Assembly (NCBI GenBank): GCA_002704685.1
Contig: PAHD01000007.1
Coordinates: forward strand, 56,421-67,876
DNA length: 11,456 bases
Reading direction: 5' to 3'
From: Fidelibacterota bacterium
Lineage (GTDB): Bacteria > Fidelibacterota > Marinisomatia > SCGC-AAA003-L08 > D37C17
The position numbers were made by a program, and so were the translations under genes. Below the pieces are notes generated by a model. The model was given only the letters and a program-made list of their open reading frames with translations. It searched no databases and was not told the DNA's origin. Shown piece by piece: positions 1 through 6,598 of the stretch. The first letter of the stretch is position 1. Every line of letters begins with the position of its first letter.

Positions 1-1931
1 AAAACTTTATTATTATTTACATAAGCTGATATCCATTTAATTTGATTTTTTGATATCATAAAAATATTGTTTAATGAATTATCAAGTTCTTCAAACCTAC
101 TTCTTGTGATAGACATATCAAGCTTTTGAATTCTCGATAAAGTGATAGAATCATTTTTTTCAAGTAAATTATAAAAAAGTTCTAAATGATTTTTAAAAAC
201 TAAGAATTTTTCTAAAAAACAACTAAAGTCTACCTTGTTTTCTTCGCTTAGCTTAAATCTAATATCATGTTTTCCATTAAATTGTAGTTTAGAAACTAAA
301 AGATCATCAGCAAAATCAATTGTTATTTCTCTATAACTTTCAATAAAATTCTGAAATTCTAATTCAATTTTTGTCTTAAAATTTCCAAGATTACTATAGC
401 TTTCACTTTCATAATTCTGAGATAATACTTTATCAATTAAGGTGATAGTTGAGTTATAAAGCCCACTTATATATTTTGAACTTATAAATTCTTTTAAATG
501 CATTCTGCAATTTTCAGTAATTTTATGACCTTCATCAATAACACATAAATTAAAATCTTCAAAAAGTGATTCTTCTTTATTGTAAATTGTTGCTAGAAGC
601 GAGTGATTTATAACTAATAAATTTGATTTTTGAACTTCTTCTTTTAATTTATTATAAAAACATTTATTGTTATCATTTTTATGAAAGCTACAAAATTGAT
701 AATCATAATTAATTAAATCCCACAAATGAAATAATCTATCAATTTGAAAACTATTGCATTCACTAATATCACCTGTTTTAGTATTTTTAATCCATATCAT
801 TAATGATAATAATTCATAAATATCATTATCATTTAAAGAATCTAAATTTTTCATTATTCTTTCAAATCTTTTTATACAAATATAGTTTTTCATTCCCTTA
901 ACTAAACTTGCTTTTATTGAAATATCTAATGCTTTTGATAATGAGGGGATATCTTTATGAAACAACTGTTCTTGCAAGTTATGAGTACTTGTTGATAATA
1001 ATATTTTATTATCATAAGAATTAAGCATTGCTGGAACTAAATAACCATAACTTTTACCTAATCCTGTTTCAGCCTCAGCGACAAATATTGAATTATTATC
1101 AAAAGATTTCATAACATTTTTTGAAAATTCATATTGAGATGCTCTAAATTCATAATTAGTAATTTTTGAATCTAAAATTCCATTTTCAATGTATATTTCT
1201 TCAAAATTCAATTTTTTATTTGACTTAGACTTATATTCAAATGAATTACTATTATAATTATTATCTATAATAATATTTTTATGATTACTTTCATTAATAT
1301 CTATTTTATTATTAATTAAATGAAAAAAAAGATTTTTATTTATGTACATTGTATCTTTATAACATTTATAAATATCATTAATAGTATTTAAATCGTAGAT
1401 AAAGACTCTTTCTAATAGTTTTAGAAATAAATCACCTGAACTTTTAGCATCATCTTCTGCTCTGTGAGAATTTCCTGTTGCAATATTAAAATCATTGCAT
1501 AATGACTCTAATTTGAATGAATTTGATGAATAATAAAATATTTTAGACAATAAATAGGTGTCGCATATATAATTATGCTCAAAAATATTATAAGTTTTAC
1601 TAAAGGACTTATGTAAAAATTTTAAATCAAAATCTATATTATGTCCAACTAATGGAAGATTATCAATAAATGATATAAAATCTGAAGCTATATCTAAAAA
1701 AAATTTCTCATTCAAAACATCAGAATTTTTAATTCCTGTCAAGTTAGTTATAAAAGGTGGAATCAGCTTATTAGGTTTAACTAATTTTGTAAAAGAATCA
1801 ACAACCTTACCAAATTCATACTTAACAGCTGAGACTTCTATTATTTCATCAGTTTTAAAATCTAACCCAGTAGTTTCTACATCAATAGCAACAAAACGAT
1901 CTAAATAAATAGAATTTAAATTCATATCCAT
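1..1931 (-). CDS. dinG: DinG-family helicase with N-terminal DEDDh exonuclease domain (partial, 3' end outside window)
   Basis: The open frame runs off the low-coordinate edge; 643 codons are visible. Residues 1-165 form a DnaQ-like 3'-5' exonuclease: D17 and E19 in DVETTG, D102 in GHNIDFD, and H156 and D161 in HRAEDD, so the DEDDh set is complete. Residues 270-643 are the first part of an XPD/DinG superfamily 2 helicase: Walker A AETGLGKS (287-294), motif Ia STHNLQEQL (315-323), NHSLL (442-446) and motif II DEGH (466-469). Four cysteines (C352, C392, C414, C424) lie where Fe-S ligands occur in E. coli DinG and XPD, but the spacing differs and cluster binding is unproven. The fusion resembles the DinG of Firmicutes. 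The second helicase core is outside the window. The likely role is DNA repair or processing of displaced strands and R-loops. Start is ATG at 1931, or possibly the in-frame ATG at 1925; an in-frame stop lies just upstream at 1947-1949. No clear ribosome binding site is seen. The gap to the preceding gene is 27 bases. Confidence 0.87.
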   Translation of the reverse strand, partial: MDMNLNSIYLDRFVAIDVETTGLDFKTDEIIEVSAVKYEFGKVVDSFTKLVKPNKLIPPFITNLTGIKNSDVLNEKFFLDIASDFISFIDNLPLVGHNIDFDLKFLHKSFSKTYNIFEHNYICDTYLLSKIFYYSSNSFKLESLCNDFNIATGNSHRAEDDAKSSGDLFLKLLERVFIYDLNTINDIYKCYKDTMYINKNLFFHLINNKIDINESNHKNIIIDNNYNSNSFEYKSKSNKKLNFEEIYIENGILDSKITNYEFRASQYEFSKNVMKSFDNNSIFVAEAETGLGKSYGYLVPAMLNSYDNKILLSTSTHNLQEQLFHKDIPSLSKALDISIKASLVKGMKNYICIKRFERIMKNLDSLNDNDIYELLSLMIWIKNTKTGDISECNSFQIDRLFHLWDLINYDYQFCSFHKNDNNKCFYNKLKEEVQKSNLLVINHSLLATIYNKEESLFEDFNLCVIDEGHKITENCRMHLKEFISSKYISGLYNSTITLIDKVLSQNYESESYSNLGNFKTKIELEFQNFIESYREITIDFADDLLVSKLQFNGKHDIRFKLSEENKVDFSCFLEKFLVFKNHLELFYNLLEKNDSITLSRIQKLDMSITRSRFEELDNSLNNIFMISKNQIKWISAYVNNNKV

Positions 1932-1958
1932 ACTATCTATATGAGTTTATATATATTA

Positions 1959-2906
1959 TTATTCACTATCAACTAAAAATGTAGGATAGTGCAGATCGAA
2001 ACGATGCCAATGATAATATTTACTAATATAAAAAAGAACAAAATGGAACATAAATAAATAAGGAAAGATAGTCATTAAAAAAATATTAAAAATAGCTAGA
2101 GGATAAATCAATGAACGAACCATGTCTTTTTGATAAAAACGAAAAAAAGAGTAAAAGTTAAAACCTATAGAAGTTATCGATATAATTGAAATTAAAGGAT
2201 CACTATTAATAAACCCTATATAGAAAGAAATAATCAATAAAATGATAGGGCAAAGTACTTTCCAATCGAATTTTTTAATTTTAAAATTTTCATTGTTATA
2301 ATTATCAAGGTTCATTTTAGACATATAAAGACTCAAACAAAATAAAAAATATGGCACTAAAAAAATGATATCGAATAGTGAAAAAAATCTACCTGTTGTG
2401 ATTTCTTTTGTATAAAACCAGCCACTGAAGAAAAGTAAACATGATTCACAAAAATAATAGATTAATTTATTTTTAAAATATTTTTGAAACACTCCGAAAC
2501 ATATAATTAATAAAACTCCAGTTATTGTGTTTATTACAGAAACAAATAGTAATAGTATAAGCCCTACAAAAATTAAAATCTTTGATAAAAGTTCAAATTT
2601 TGCAAAAGAATATTTTGTTTCTATAAGTATGAAATTCTCATCTCTTTCATTAACATCATCTATTTTATTAAAAATATAAAAACTACTTAATATCATGGAT
2701 AAACCTAGAAATAATAATAAATAGCCAAAATTGAACGAAAATAAAAATTGAGGATTTAATAGAGATAAAAATAAATTTAAATAAACCCCAACGCATATCA
2801 TCAACCAGGAAAAATAATAATTCATTGGGTTAAAGAAAAAAAACTCATCAAACAATGGAACTATTTTCTTGTGAACGGGATGATCTCTAAAAAATTTTTT
2901 AAACAT
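1959..2906 (-). CDS. Polytopic membrane protein, possibly a divergent UbiA-superfamily prenyltransferase
   Basis: The product has 315 residues and is strongly hydrophobic. I count about nine membrane segments (roughly 31-50, 59-79, 107-123, 124-140, 147-163, 176-194, 217-233, 235-257 and 264-297, the last possibly two). The UbiA family also has nine helices, with Asp-rich motifs after helices 2 and 6. Here the loop after helix 2 reads NKIDDVNERD (80-89), which resembles the NDxxDxxxD motif but is shifted. The loop after helix 6 (195-215) has only D201 and E206 with no clean DxxxD. The end is basic and aromatic (YYHWHRFDLHYP, 297-308). UbiA enzymes transfer prenyl chains to aromatic acceptors (quinones, hemes, lipids) in the inner membrane; whether this one is active is unclear. 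The ATG overlaps the purF stop by one base (TAATG), which suggests translational coupling. The gene itself is real; the family assignment is tentative. Confidence 0.6.
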   Translation of the reverse strand: MFKKFFRDHPVHKKIVPLFDEFFFFNPMNYYFSWLMICVGVYLNLFLSLLNPQFLFSFNFGYLLLFLGLSMILSSFYIFNKIDDVNERDENFILIETKYSFAKFELLSKILIFVGLILLLFVSVINTITGVLLIICFGVFQKYFKNKLIYYFCESCLLFFSGWFYTKEITTGRFFSLFDIIFLVPYFLFCLSLYMSKMNLDNYNNENFKIKKFDWKVLCPIILLIISFYIGFINSDPLISIISITSIGFNFYSFFRFYQKDMVRSLIYPLAIFNIFLMTIFPYLFMFHFVLFYISKYYHWHRFDLHYPTFLVDSE

Positions 2907-4351
2907 TAACGTATTTTATGTAAATTTTCCAGATAGTCTTTACTAACACCCTTAGTGGTATATTCACCATTAAAACAAGACGTATCAAATGATTTAATTG
3001 AACTACTAGAAACTGAACTTACCAAATCTTCTAAATCTTGATAAATTAATTTATCAGCATTAATTGAATTGCAAATTTCATCAATTGTTTTATTATGTGC
3101 AATTAACTCTTCAACATAAGGCATATCAATTCCATAGACATTTGGATATCTAATTGGAGGTGATGCACTTGCAAAATAAACTTTATTTGCACCAGCATCT
3201 CTTGCCATTTGTATAATTTGCTTACTAGTAGTTCCTCTAACAATAGAATCATCAATTAATAAAACTGTTTTATTCTTAAAAACTTTTGTAATGGTATTTA
3301 ATTTATGTTTAACTGATTTTTTTCTAATTTTTTGTCCAGGCATTATAAATGTTCTACCTATATACCTATTTTTAACAAAACCTTCCCTTAATTTTTTATT
3401 AAGTTCTATACTTAATGGTAATGCACTAGTTCTACTAGTATCAGGTATAGGTATAACAACATCTATATCATTTAGTTCATCAACTGTTAATACTTTTTTA
3501 ATTTTTTTTGCTAAAGAAACACCCATTTTTAGTCTTGAATTATAAACATTAATATTATCTATAGTACTATCAGGTCTTGCAAGATATACATATTCAAAAA
3601 TACATGGAGTATGATTAGTTTTTGTTTTGTATAAATTATTAAATACGTTTCCATTATTATCAATAAATATTGTTTCACCTGGCTTTACATCTCTTTCAAT
3701 TGAATAACCTAAACAATCTAAAGCGACACTTTCAGATGTAAACATATATTTAGAGTCATCTTTTTTACCAAAAATTAATGGTCTTATTCCATTTGGATCT
3801 CTAAAGGCAACCATCCCATATCCAGAAATCATTATAATTACTGAATAAGCTCCTTCAACTCTACTATGAACCTCGTCGACAGCATTAAAAACATCTTCTT
3901 TAGTCAAAGAAATCTGTCTTTTGTTTTGTAGCGCATTAGCAAATATATTTAGTAAAACTTCTGAATCTGAATTTGTATTAATATGTCTTAAATCTTTTTT
4001 AAATAATTCATTTCTTAATTTATCAGCATTAACAAGATTACCATTGTGGACAAGAACTAATCCATATGGTGAGTTTACATAAAAAGGTTGTGCTTCTTCA
4101 AAATTATAAGAACCAGCTGTAGGATATCTTGTATGACCTAAACCAATAGAACCTGAGAGTTTCATCATCTCTTGTTCTGAAAAAACATCTCTTACCAAGC
4201 CATTATTTTTATATATATTAAGCTTACCTAGTTCATTAAAAGTTGCCATGCCTGCAGCATCTTGGCCTCTATGCTGCAATACAGTCATAGCATTATATAA
4301 AGTTAAACAAGCGCTGGGTTTATTTGTATGAACACCTACTATTGCACACAT
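2906..4351 (-). CDS. purF: Amidophosphoribosyltransferase
   Basis: First committed step of purine synthesis: PRPP plus glutamine gives 5-phosphoribosylamine, in the cytoplasm. The 481 residues match the usual length. Cys2 directly follows Met1, so the catalytic N-terminal cysteine is exposed by Met removal alone and there is no propeptide. The glutaminase half shows GHTRYPTAG (72-80) and HNGN (102-105). The phosphoribosyltransferase half has the flexible loop RTFIMPGQKIR (333-343) and the PRPP loop VLLIDDSIVRGTTS (363-376). The C-terminal part with RYPNVYGIDMP (401-411) is of the E. coli type. Of the four Fe-S cysteines of the Bacillus enzyme, C250 and C459 have counterparts, but N404 and D456 occupy the other two positions, so no cluster is expected. 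The start is 3 bases after the stop of the preceding small gene; its final GAGAAAGAA-like codons may act as a weak ribosome binding site. The stop overlaps the next gene by one base. Confidence 0.97.
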   Translation of the reverse strand: MCAIVGVHTNKPSACLTLYNAMTVLQHRGQDAAGMATFNELGKLNIYKNNGLVRDVFSEQEMMKLSGSIGLGHTRYPTAGSYNFEEAQPFYVNSPYGLVLVHNGNLVNADKLRNELFKKDLRHINTNSDSEVLLNIFANALQNKRQISLTKEDVFNAVDEVHSRVEGAYSVIIMISGYGMVAFRDPNGIRPLIFGKKDDSKYMFTSESVALDCLGYSIERDVKPGETIFIDNNGNVFNNLYKTKTNHTPCIFEYVYLARPDSTIDNINVYNSRLKMGVSLAKKIKKVLTVDELNDIDVVIPIPDTSRTSALPLSIELNKKLREGFVKNRYIGRTFIMPGQKIRKKSVKHKLNTITKVFKNKTVLLIDDSIVRGTTSKQIIQMARDAGANKVYFASASPPIRYPNVYGIDMPYVEELIAHNKTIDEICNSINADKLIYQDLEDLVSSVSSSSIKSFDTSCFNGEYTTKGVSKDYLENLHKIR

Positions 4352-4354
4352 ATT

Positions 4355-4597
4355 TTATTCTTTCTCATCTTTTTTTAAATCTTCATTTTCAGGAAAATCT
4401 TTTAAATGATAATCTACGTAAGAATCTATTATTCCATATAAATTTAACATTAAAAGCCACCAAAAACTTCTGTTTCTATCGGAAATATTAGAAATATCTT
4501 TTGCTAATTGAAATTCTTTTAACCAATAAAACTTCATACTCATTAATGCAAAAGCTTTAAGTGGTTTATTATTTTCAAATTGTCCAATGGGAATCAT
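4355..4597 (-). CDS. Small DUF5683-like protein, C-terminal part (frame-disrupted gene)
   Basis: This 80-codon frame has a formal ATG at 4597, but the similarity to a folded domain starts earlier. The same frame stays open up to a TGA at 4664-4666 and encodes HDWKLNVFSIGKG directly before the ATG, which flows into MIPIGQFENNKPLKAFAL. That resembles the PG-x-GQ-x-x-N-x-K-x-x-KA signature of DUF5683. The later part has DRNRSFWWLL (41-50 of the 80) and GIIDSYVDYHLKDF (55-68), like the family's NIIDAYVDAHL ending, then a charged tail. The function is unknown; relatives are small envelope proteins. ATG 4597 is therefore probably an internal Met. The natural N-terminus, a signal peptide, lies in another frame at 4642-4725, and the two join by a -1 shift at an A7 run to give about 123 residues. 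The stop is 3 bases before purF. Confidence 0.6.
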   Translation of the reverse strand: MIPIGQFENNKPLKAFALMSMKFYWLKEFQLAKDISNISDRNRSFWWLLMLNLYGIIDSYVDYHLKDFPENEDLKKDEKE

Positions 4598-4641
4598 ACC
4601 TTTACCAATTGAAAAGACATTTAATTTCCAGTCGTGATTAA

Positions 4642-4725
4642 TTATTTTTTTGTTGTATCGCTTTCAGCAACATTAATCGCAAAAATAAAATTAAAAATAA
4701 TAATAAAAAATAATTTAATTATCAT
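4642..4725 (-). CDS. Signal-peptide leader frame of the DUF5683-like gene
   Basis: This 27-codon frame is too short for normal ORF calling. It starts with an ATG overlapping the last 11 bases of ridA and ends at a TAA. It encodes MIIKLFFIIIFNFIFA followed by INVAESDTTKK: a lysine, a long hydrophobic core and small residues before a polar stretch, i.e. a typical Sec signal peptide with cleavage likely after an Ala (residue 16 or 20). The 11-base stop/start overlap is the same as at the alaS-gcvPB junction, which supports the start. The last two codons, AAA AAA, sit in the A7 run. Shifting -1 there continues into the downstream DUF5683-like frame with no stop. I read it as the N-terminus of that gene rather than as an independent peptide. 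Confidence 0.6.
   Translation of the reverse strand: MIIKLFFIIIFNFIFAINVAESDTTKK
4645..4651 (-). other. Candidate -1 frameshift (slippery) heptamer A AAA AAA or homopolymer indel site
   Basis: The minus strand reads ACA ACA AAA AAA TAA in the leader frame. The last A of ACA plus two AAA codons form the X XXY YYZ pattern in the correct phase, with UAA immediately after. Slipping by -1 gives AAA AAA ATA ATT AAT and enters the 80-codon frame. Eight A instead of seven would give the same fusion. I see no convincing downstream stem-loop or upstream Shine-Dalgarno stimulator; the only nearby pairing is a weak 5-bp AT helix. An indel or sequencing error is therefore at least as likely as programmed frameshifting. 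Confidence 0.45.
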
Positions 4726-4726
4726 T
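4715..4726 (-). promoter_or_regulatory. 11-base stop/start overlap between ridA and the signal-peptide frame
   Basis: AATGATAATTAA ends ridA (Asn-Asp-Asn-stop) and in the next frame starts ATG ATA ATT. The identical 12-mer occurs at 6587-6598. No Shine-Dalgarno sequence is seen for the second gene, so translation is likely coupled through termination and reinitiation. Confidence 0.6.
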
Positions 4727-5101
4727 GAAAATTGCCTCTATTTCAACTTGAGAGTTTTTAGGAAGTTTACTTACCTCAACAACTGAACGTGCAGGAAAAT
4801 AATCATTGTTAAAATACTTTTTAAAAACTTTGTTTAAAATATCAAAATTTGATAAATCAACTAAAAATACAGTTAATTTTACTATATCAGATAAGTTTCT
4901 ATCTCTTTCTTCTAAAATACCATTAATATTTTTTAAAACCTGGTAAACCTGCTTTTCAAAATCTTCTGAAACTAGGTTACCATCTAAATTTAATGGTATT
5001 TGACCAGAAGTAAACGTAATACTACCTTGAACTTTTATAGCTTGTGAATAAGGACCAATAGCTTTTGGACTTTTATTAGTTGATATAATTACTTTATTCA
5101 T
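4715..5101 (-). CDS. ridA: RidA (YjgF/YER057c/UK114) enamine/imine deaminase
   Basis: The 128 residues match the family length. RidA hydrolyses reactive enamines and imines such as 2-aminoacrylate, released by PLP enzymes, to keto acids and ammonia, and so protects PLP enzymes; it acts as a cytoplasmic trimer. Visible signatures are IGPYSQA (15-21, Tyr18), TSGQIPL (31-37), N90 in ILNKVF, the catalytic Arg105 in FPARSVVEV (102-110), and E120 in VEIEAI near the end. Arg105 and Glu120 match the E. coli positions. The gene lies 32 bases after gcvPB, the largest gap in the window. That spacer holds TTTTGGATTTTTATT before the ATG, so GGA is the only hint of a ribosome binding site; I see no firm promoter there. 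The end overlaps the next frame by 11 bases. Confidence 0.95.
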   Translation of the reverse strand: MNKVIISTNKSPKAIGPYSQAIKVQGSITFTSGQIPLNLDGNLVSEDFEKQVYQVLKNINGILEERDRNLSDIVKLTVFLVDLSNFDILNKVFKKYFNNDYFPARSVVEVSKLPKNSQVEIEAIFNDN

Positions 5102-5133
5102 AATAAAAATCCAAAATATATAAACATTCTTTA

Positions 5134-6597
5134 CTAATCTTTATTTTGTATATCATTGTAATTAATATCTAATTCTCTATTAGCCTGAGCCTCATTTAAT
5201 CTTCTAACAGGTGTTTTATATGGACTAGTTAATAAATAACTAGAATCTGAATCAATTTTTTTATCTATGTTAATCATTGCTTCTGCAAAATCTTCAAGTG
5301 TTTGTTTATCTTCTGTTTCTGTTGGCTCAATCATAATAGATTCTTTTATATTTGTTGGGAAATAGACAGTTGGAGCGTGATAGCCATAATCTAGTAAAGA
5401 CTTTCCTATATCCAGCGCTTTTGCTCCTCTATCTTTTTGTTTAACAGCTGAAATAACAAATTCATGTAATGTACCATCAGAAAATGGAATTTCATAATTT
5501 GAGCTTAATAAATACTTTAAATAATTAGCATTTAAAACAGCATATAAGGCAATATTTTTCAAACCTTTATTACCTAAACTAAGTATATATACATATGCTC
5601 TAACTAAAATACCAAAATTCCCATAAAATGTATGGACCTTGCCAATTGTATCTTTATTATTATCTATAAAATATGATCCATCTTTTTTATTAATAAATCC
5701 AGAAGGAAGATATTTTTTTAATTTAGAATGCACAGCAACTGGTCCAGAACCTGGACCACCACCTCCATGAGGTGTAGAAAATGTTTTATGTAAATTAATA
5801 TGCATAATATCAAAACCCATCAACCTAGGCTTAGCTATTCCCACTAGAGCATTTAAATTTGCACCATCCATATACATTAAGCCATCAACATCGTGAATCA
5901 TTTTAGAAATTTTCTCAATATTATCTTCGAATAAACCCAAAGTATTAGGTTGAGTTAGCATTAATCCTGCTACTTGATCATCAATTAATTCTTCTAAATG
6001 ACTAATGTCAACTCTTCCTCTAGAATCTGATCTTACTTGTTTTACATTATATCCAGTCATTATTACACTGGCAGGATTAGTTCCATGAGCTGTTTCAGGA
6101 ATTATCACATATTTTTTATCATTATTTTTATCTTCATGATATTTTTTCATTAATAGTAAACCAACCATTTCACCTTGTGAACCTGCAGATGGTTGCAATG
6201 TAATTCCTTTCATTCCTGTAAGCTCTAATAAAATATTTTCTAAATTTGAGAATATTTCTAAAGCACCTTGTACAGTTGTATCTGTTTGATTAGGATGTAT
6301 TAATGAAAAACCAGGATGAAGTGCAATTGCATCATTGATTTTAGGATTATATTTCATTGTACAAGATCCAAGAGGGTAAAAGTTTTTATCCACGTGGTGA
6401 TTTTTAATTGATAAATTTGTATAGTGTCTAACAACTTGGAATTCTGTTACTTGAGGTAAATTTAACTTTTGTTTTCTTATTAACTTATCCGGAATATACT
6501 CACTAAGTTTATATTTTGGAACTGAAGACTTTGGAACTTTATATCCATTACATCCATTATTACTTTTATCAAAAATAAGAGGTGTATTAATTATCAT
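5134..6597 (-). CDS. gcvPB: Glycine dehydrogenase (decarboxylating) subunit 2, P-protein
   Basis: PLP-binding half of the two-subunit P-protein of the glycine cleavage system. It decarboxylates glycine and passes the aminomethyl group to the lipoyl arm of H-protein, yielding CO2 and, with GcvT, methylene-tetrahydrofolate. The 487 residues match the usual 480-500. Signs include LGSCTMKYNP (76-85), QPSAGSQGE (135-143), ETAHGTNPAS (168-177), MDGAN (243-247) and the PLP lysine K271 in HINLHKTFSTPHGGGGPGSG (266-285). The C-terminal half has PTETEDKQTLEDF (425-437). The ATG overlaps the alaS stop by 11 bases. The partner gcvPA, normally directly upstream, is not here, nor are gcvT or gcvH. ridA follows. 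Stop is TAG. Confidence 0.96.
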   Translation of the reverse strand: MIINTPLIFDKSNNGCNGYKVPKSSVPKYKLSEYIPDKLIRKQKLNLPQVTEFQVVRHYTNLSIKNHHVDKNFYPLGSCTMKYNPKINDAIALHPGFSLIHPNQTDTTVQGALEIFSNLENILLELTGMKGITLQPSAGSQGEMVGLLLMKKYHEDKNNDKKYVIIPETAHGTNPASVIMTGYNVKQVRSDSRGRVDISHLEELIDDQVAGLMLTQPNTLGLFEDNIEKISKMIHDVDGLMYMDGANLNALVGIAKPRLMGFDIMHINLHKTFSTPHGGGGPGSGPVAVHSKLKKYLPSGFINKKDGSYFIDNNKDTIGKVHTFYGNFGILVRAYVYILSLGNKGLKNIALYAVLNANYLKYLLSSNYEIPFSDGTLHEFVISAVKQKDRGAKALDIGKSLLDYGYHAPTVYFPTNIKESIMIEPTETEDKQTLEDFAEAMINIDKKIDSDSSYLLTSPYKTPVRRLNEAQANRELDINYNDIQNKD

Positions 6598-6598
6598 T
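6587..6598 (-). promoter_or_regulatory. 11-base stop/start overlap between alaS and gcvPB
   Basis: The same 12-mer AATGATAATTAA ends alaS (Asn-Asp-Asn-stop) and starts gcvPB (Met-Ile-Ile). It matches the ridA junction base for base and has no separate ribosome binding site, which suggests coupled translation. Confidence 0.6.

Noticed and set aside
1200..1340. AT-rich low-complexity stretch with repeated ATTAT/ATAAT words, possibly an origin or repeat array
   Set aside because: It is the Asn/Lys/Ile-rich linker (roughly residues 200-245) between the exonuclease and helicase domains of the dinG product; no regular unit repeats.
3291..3545. Open frame of 84 codons on the plus strand
   Set aside because: It lies fully antisense to the conserved PRPP-binding half of purF, shows no recognisable motif, and arises from AT-rich codons on the opposite strand.
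4355..4597. Independent 80-residue protein starting at ATG 4597
   Set aside because: Family-like sequence (WKLNVFSIGKG) precedes this Met in the same frame, and a signal peptide sits just upstream in another frame, so the Met is probably internal.
5102..5133. Promoter or attenuator in the 32-base gcvPB-ridA spacer
   Set aside because: It has TATA-like words, as any AT-rich spacer does, but no matched -35 element and no hairpin; it is too weak to annotate.
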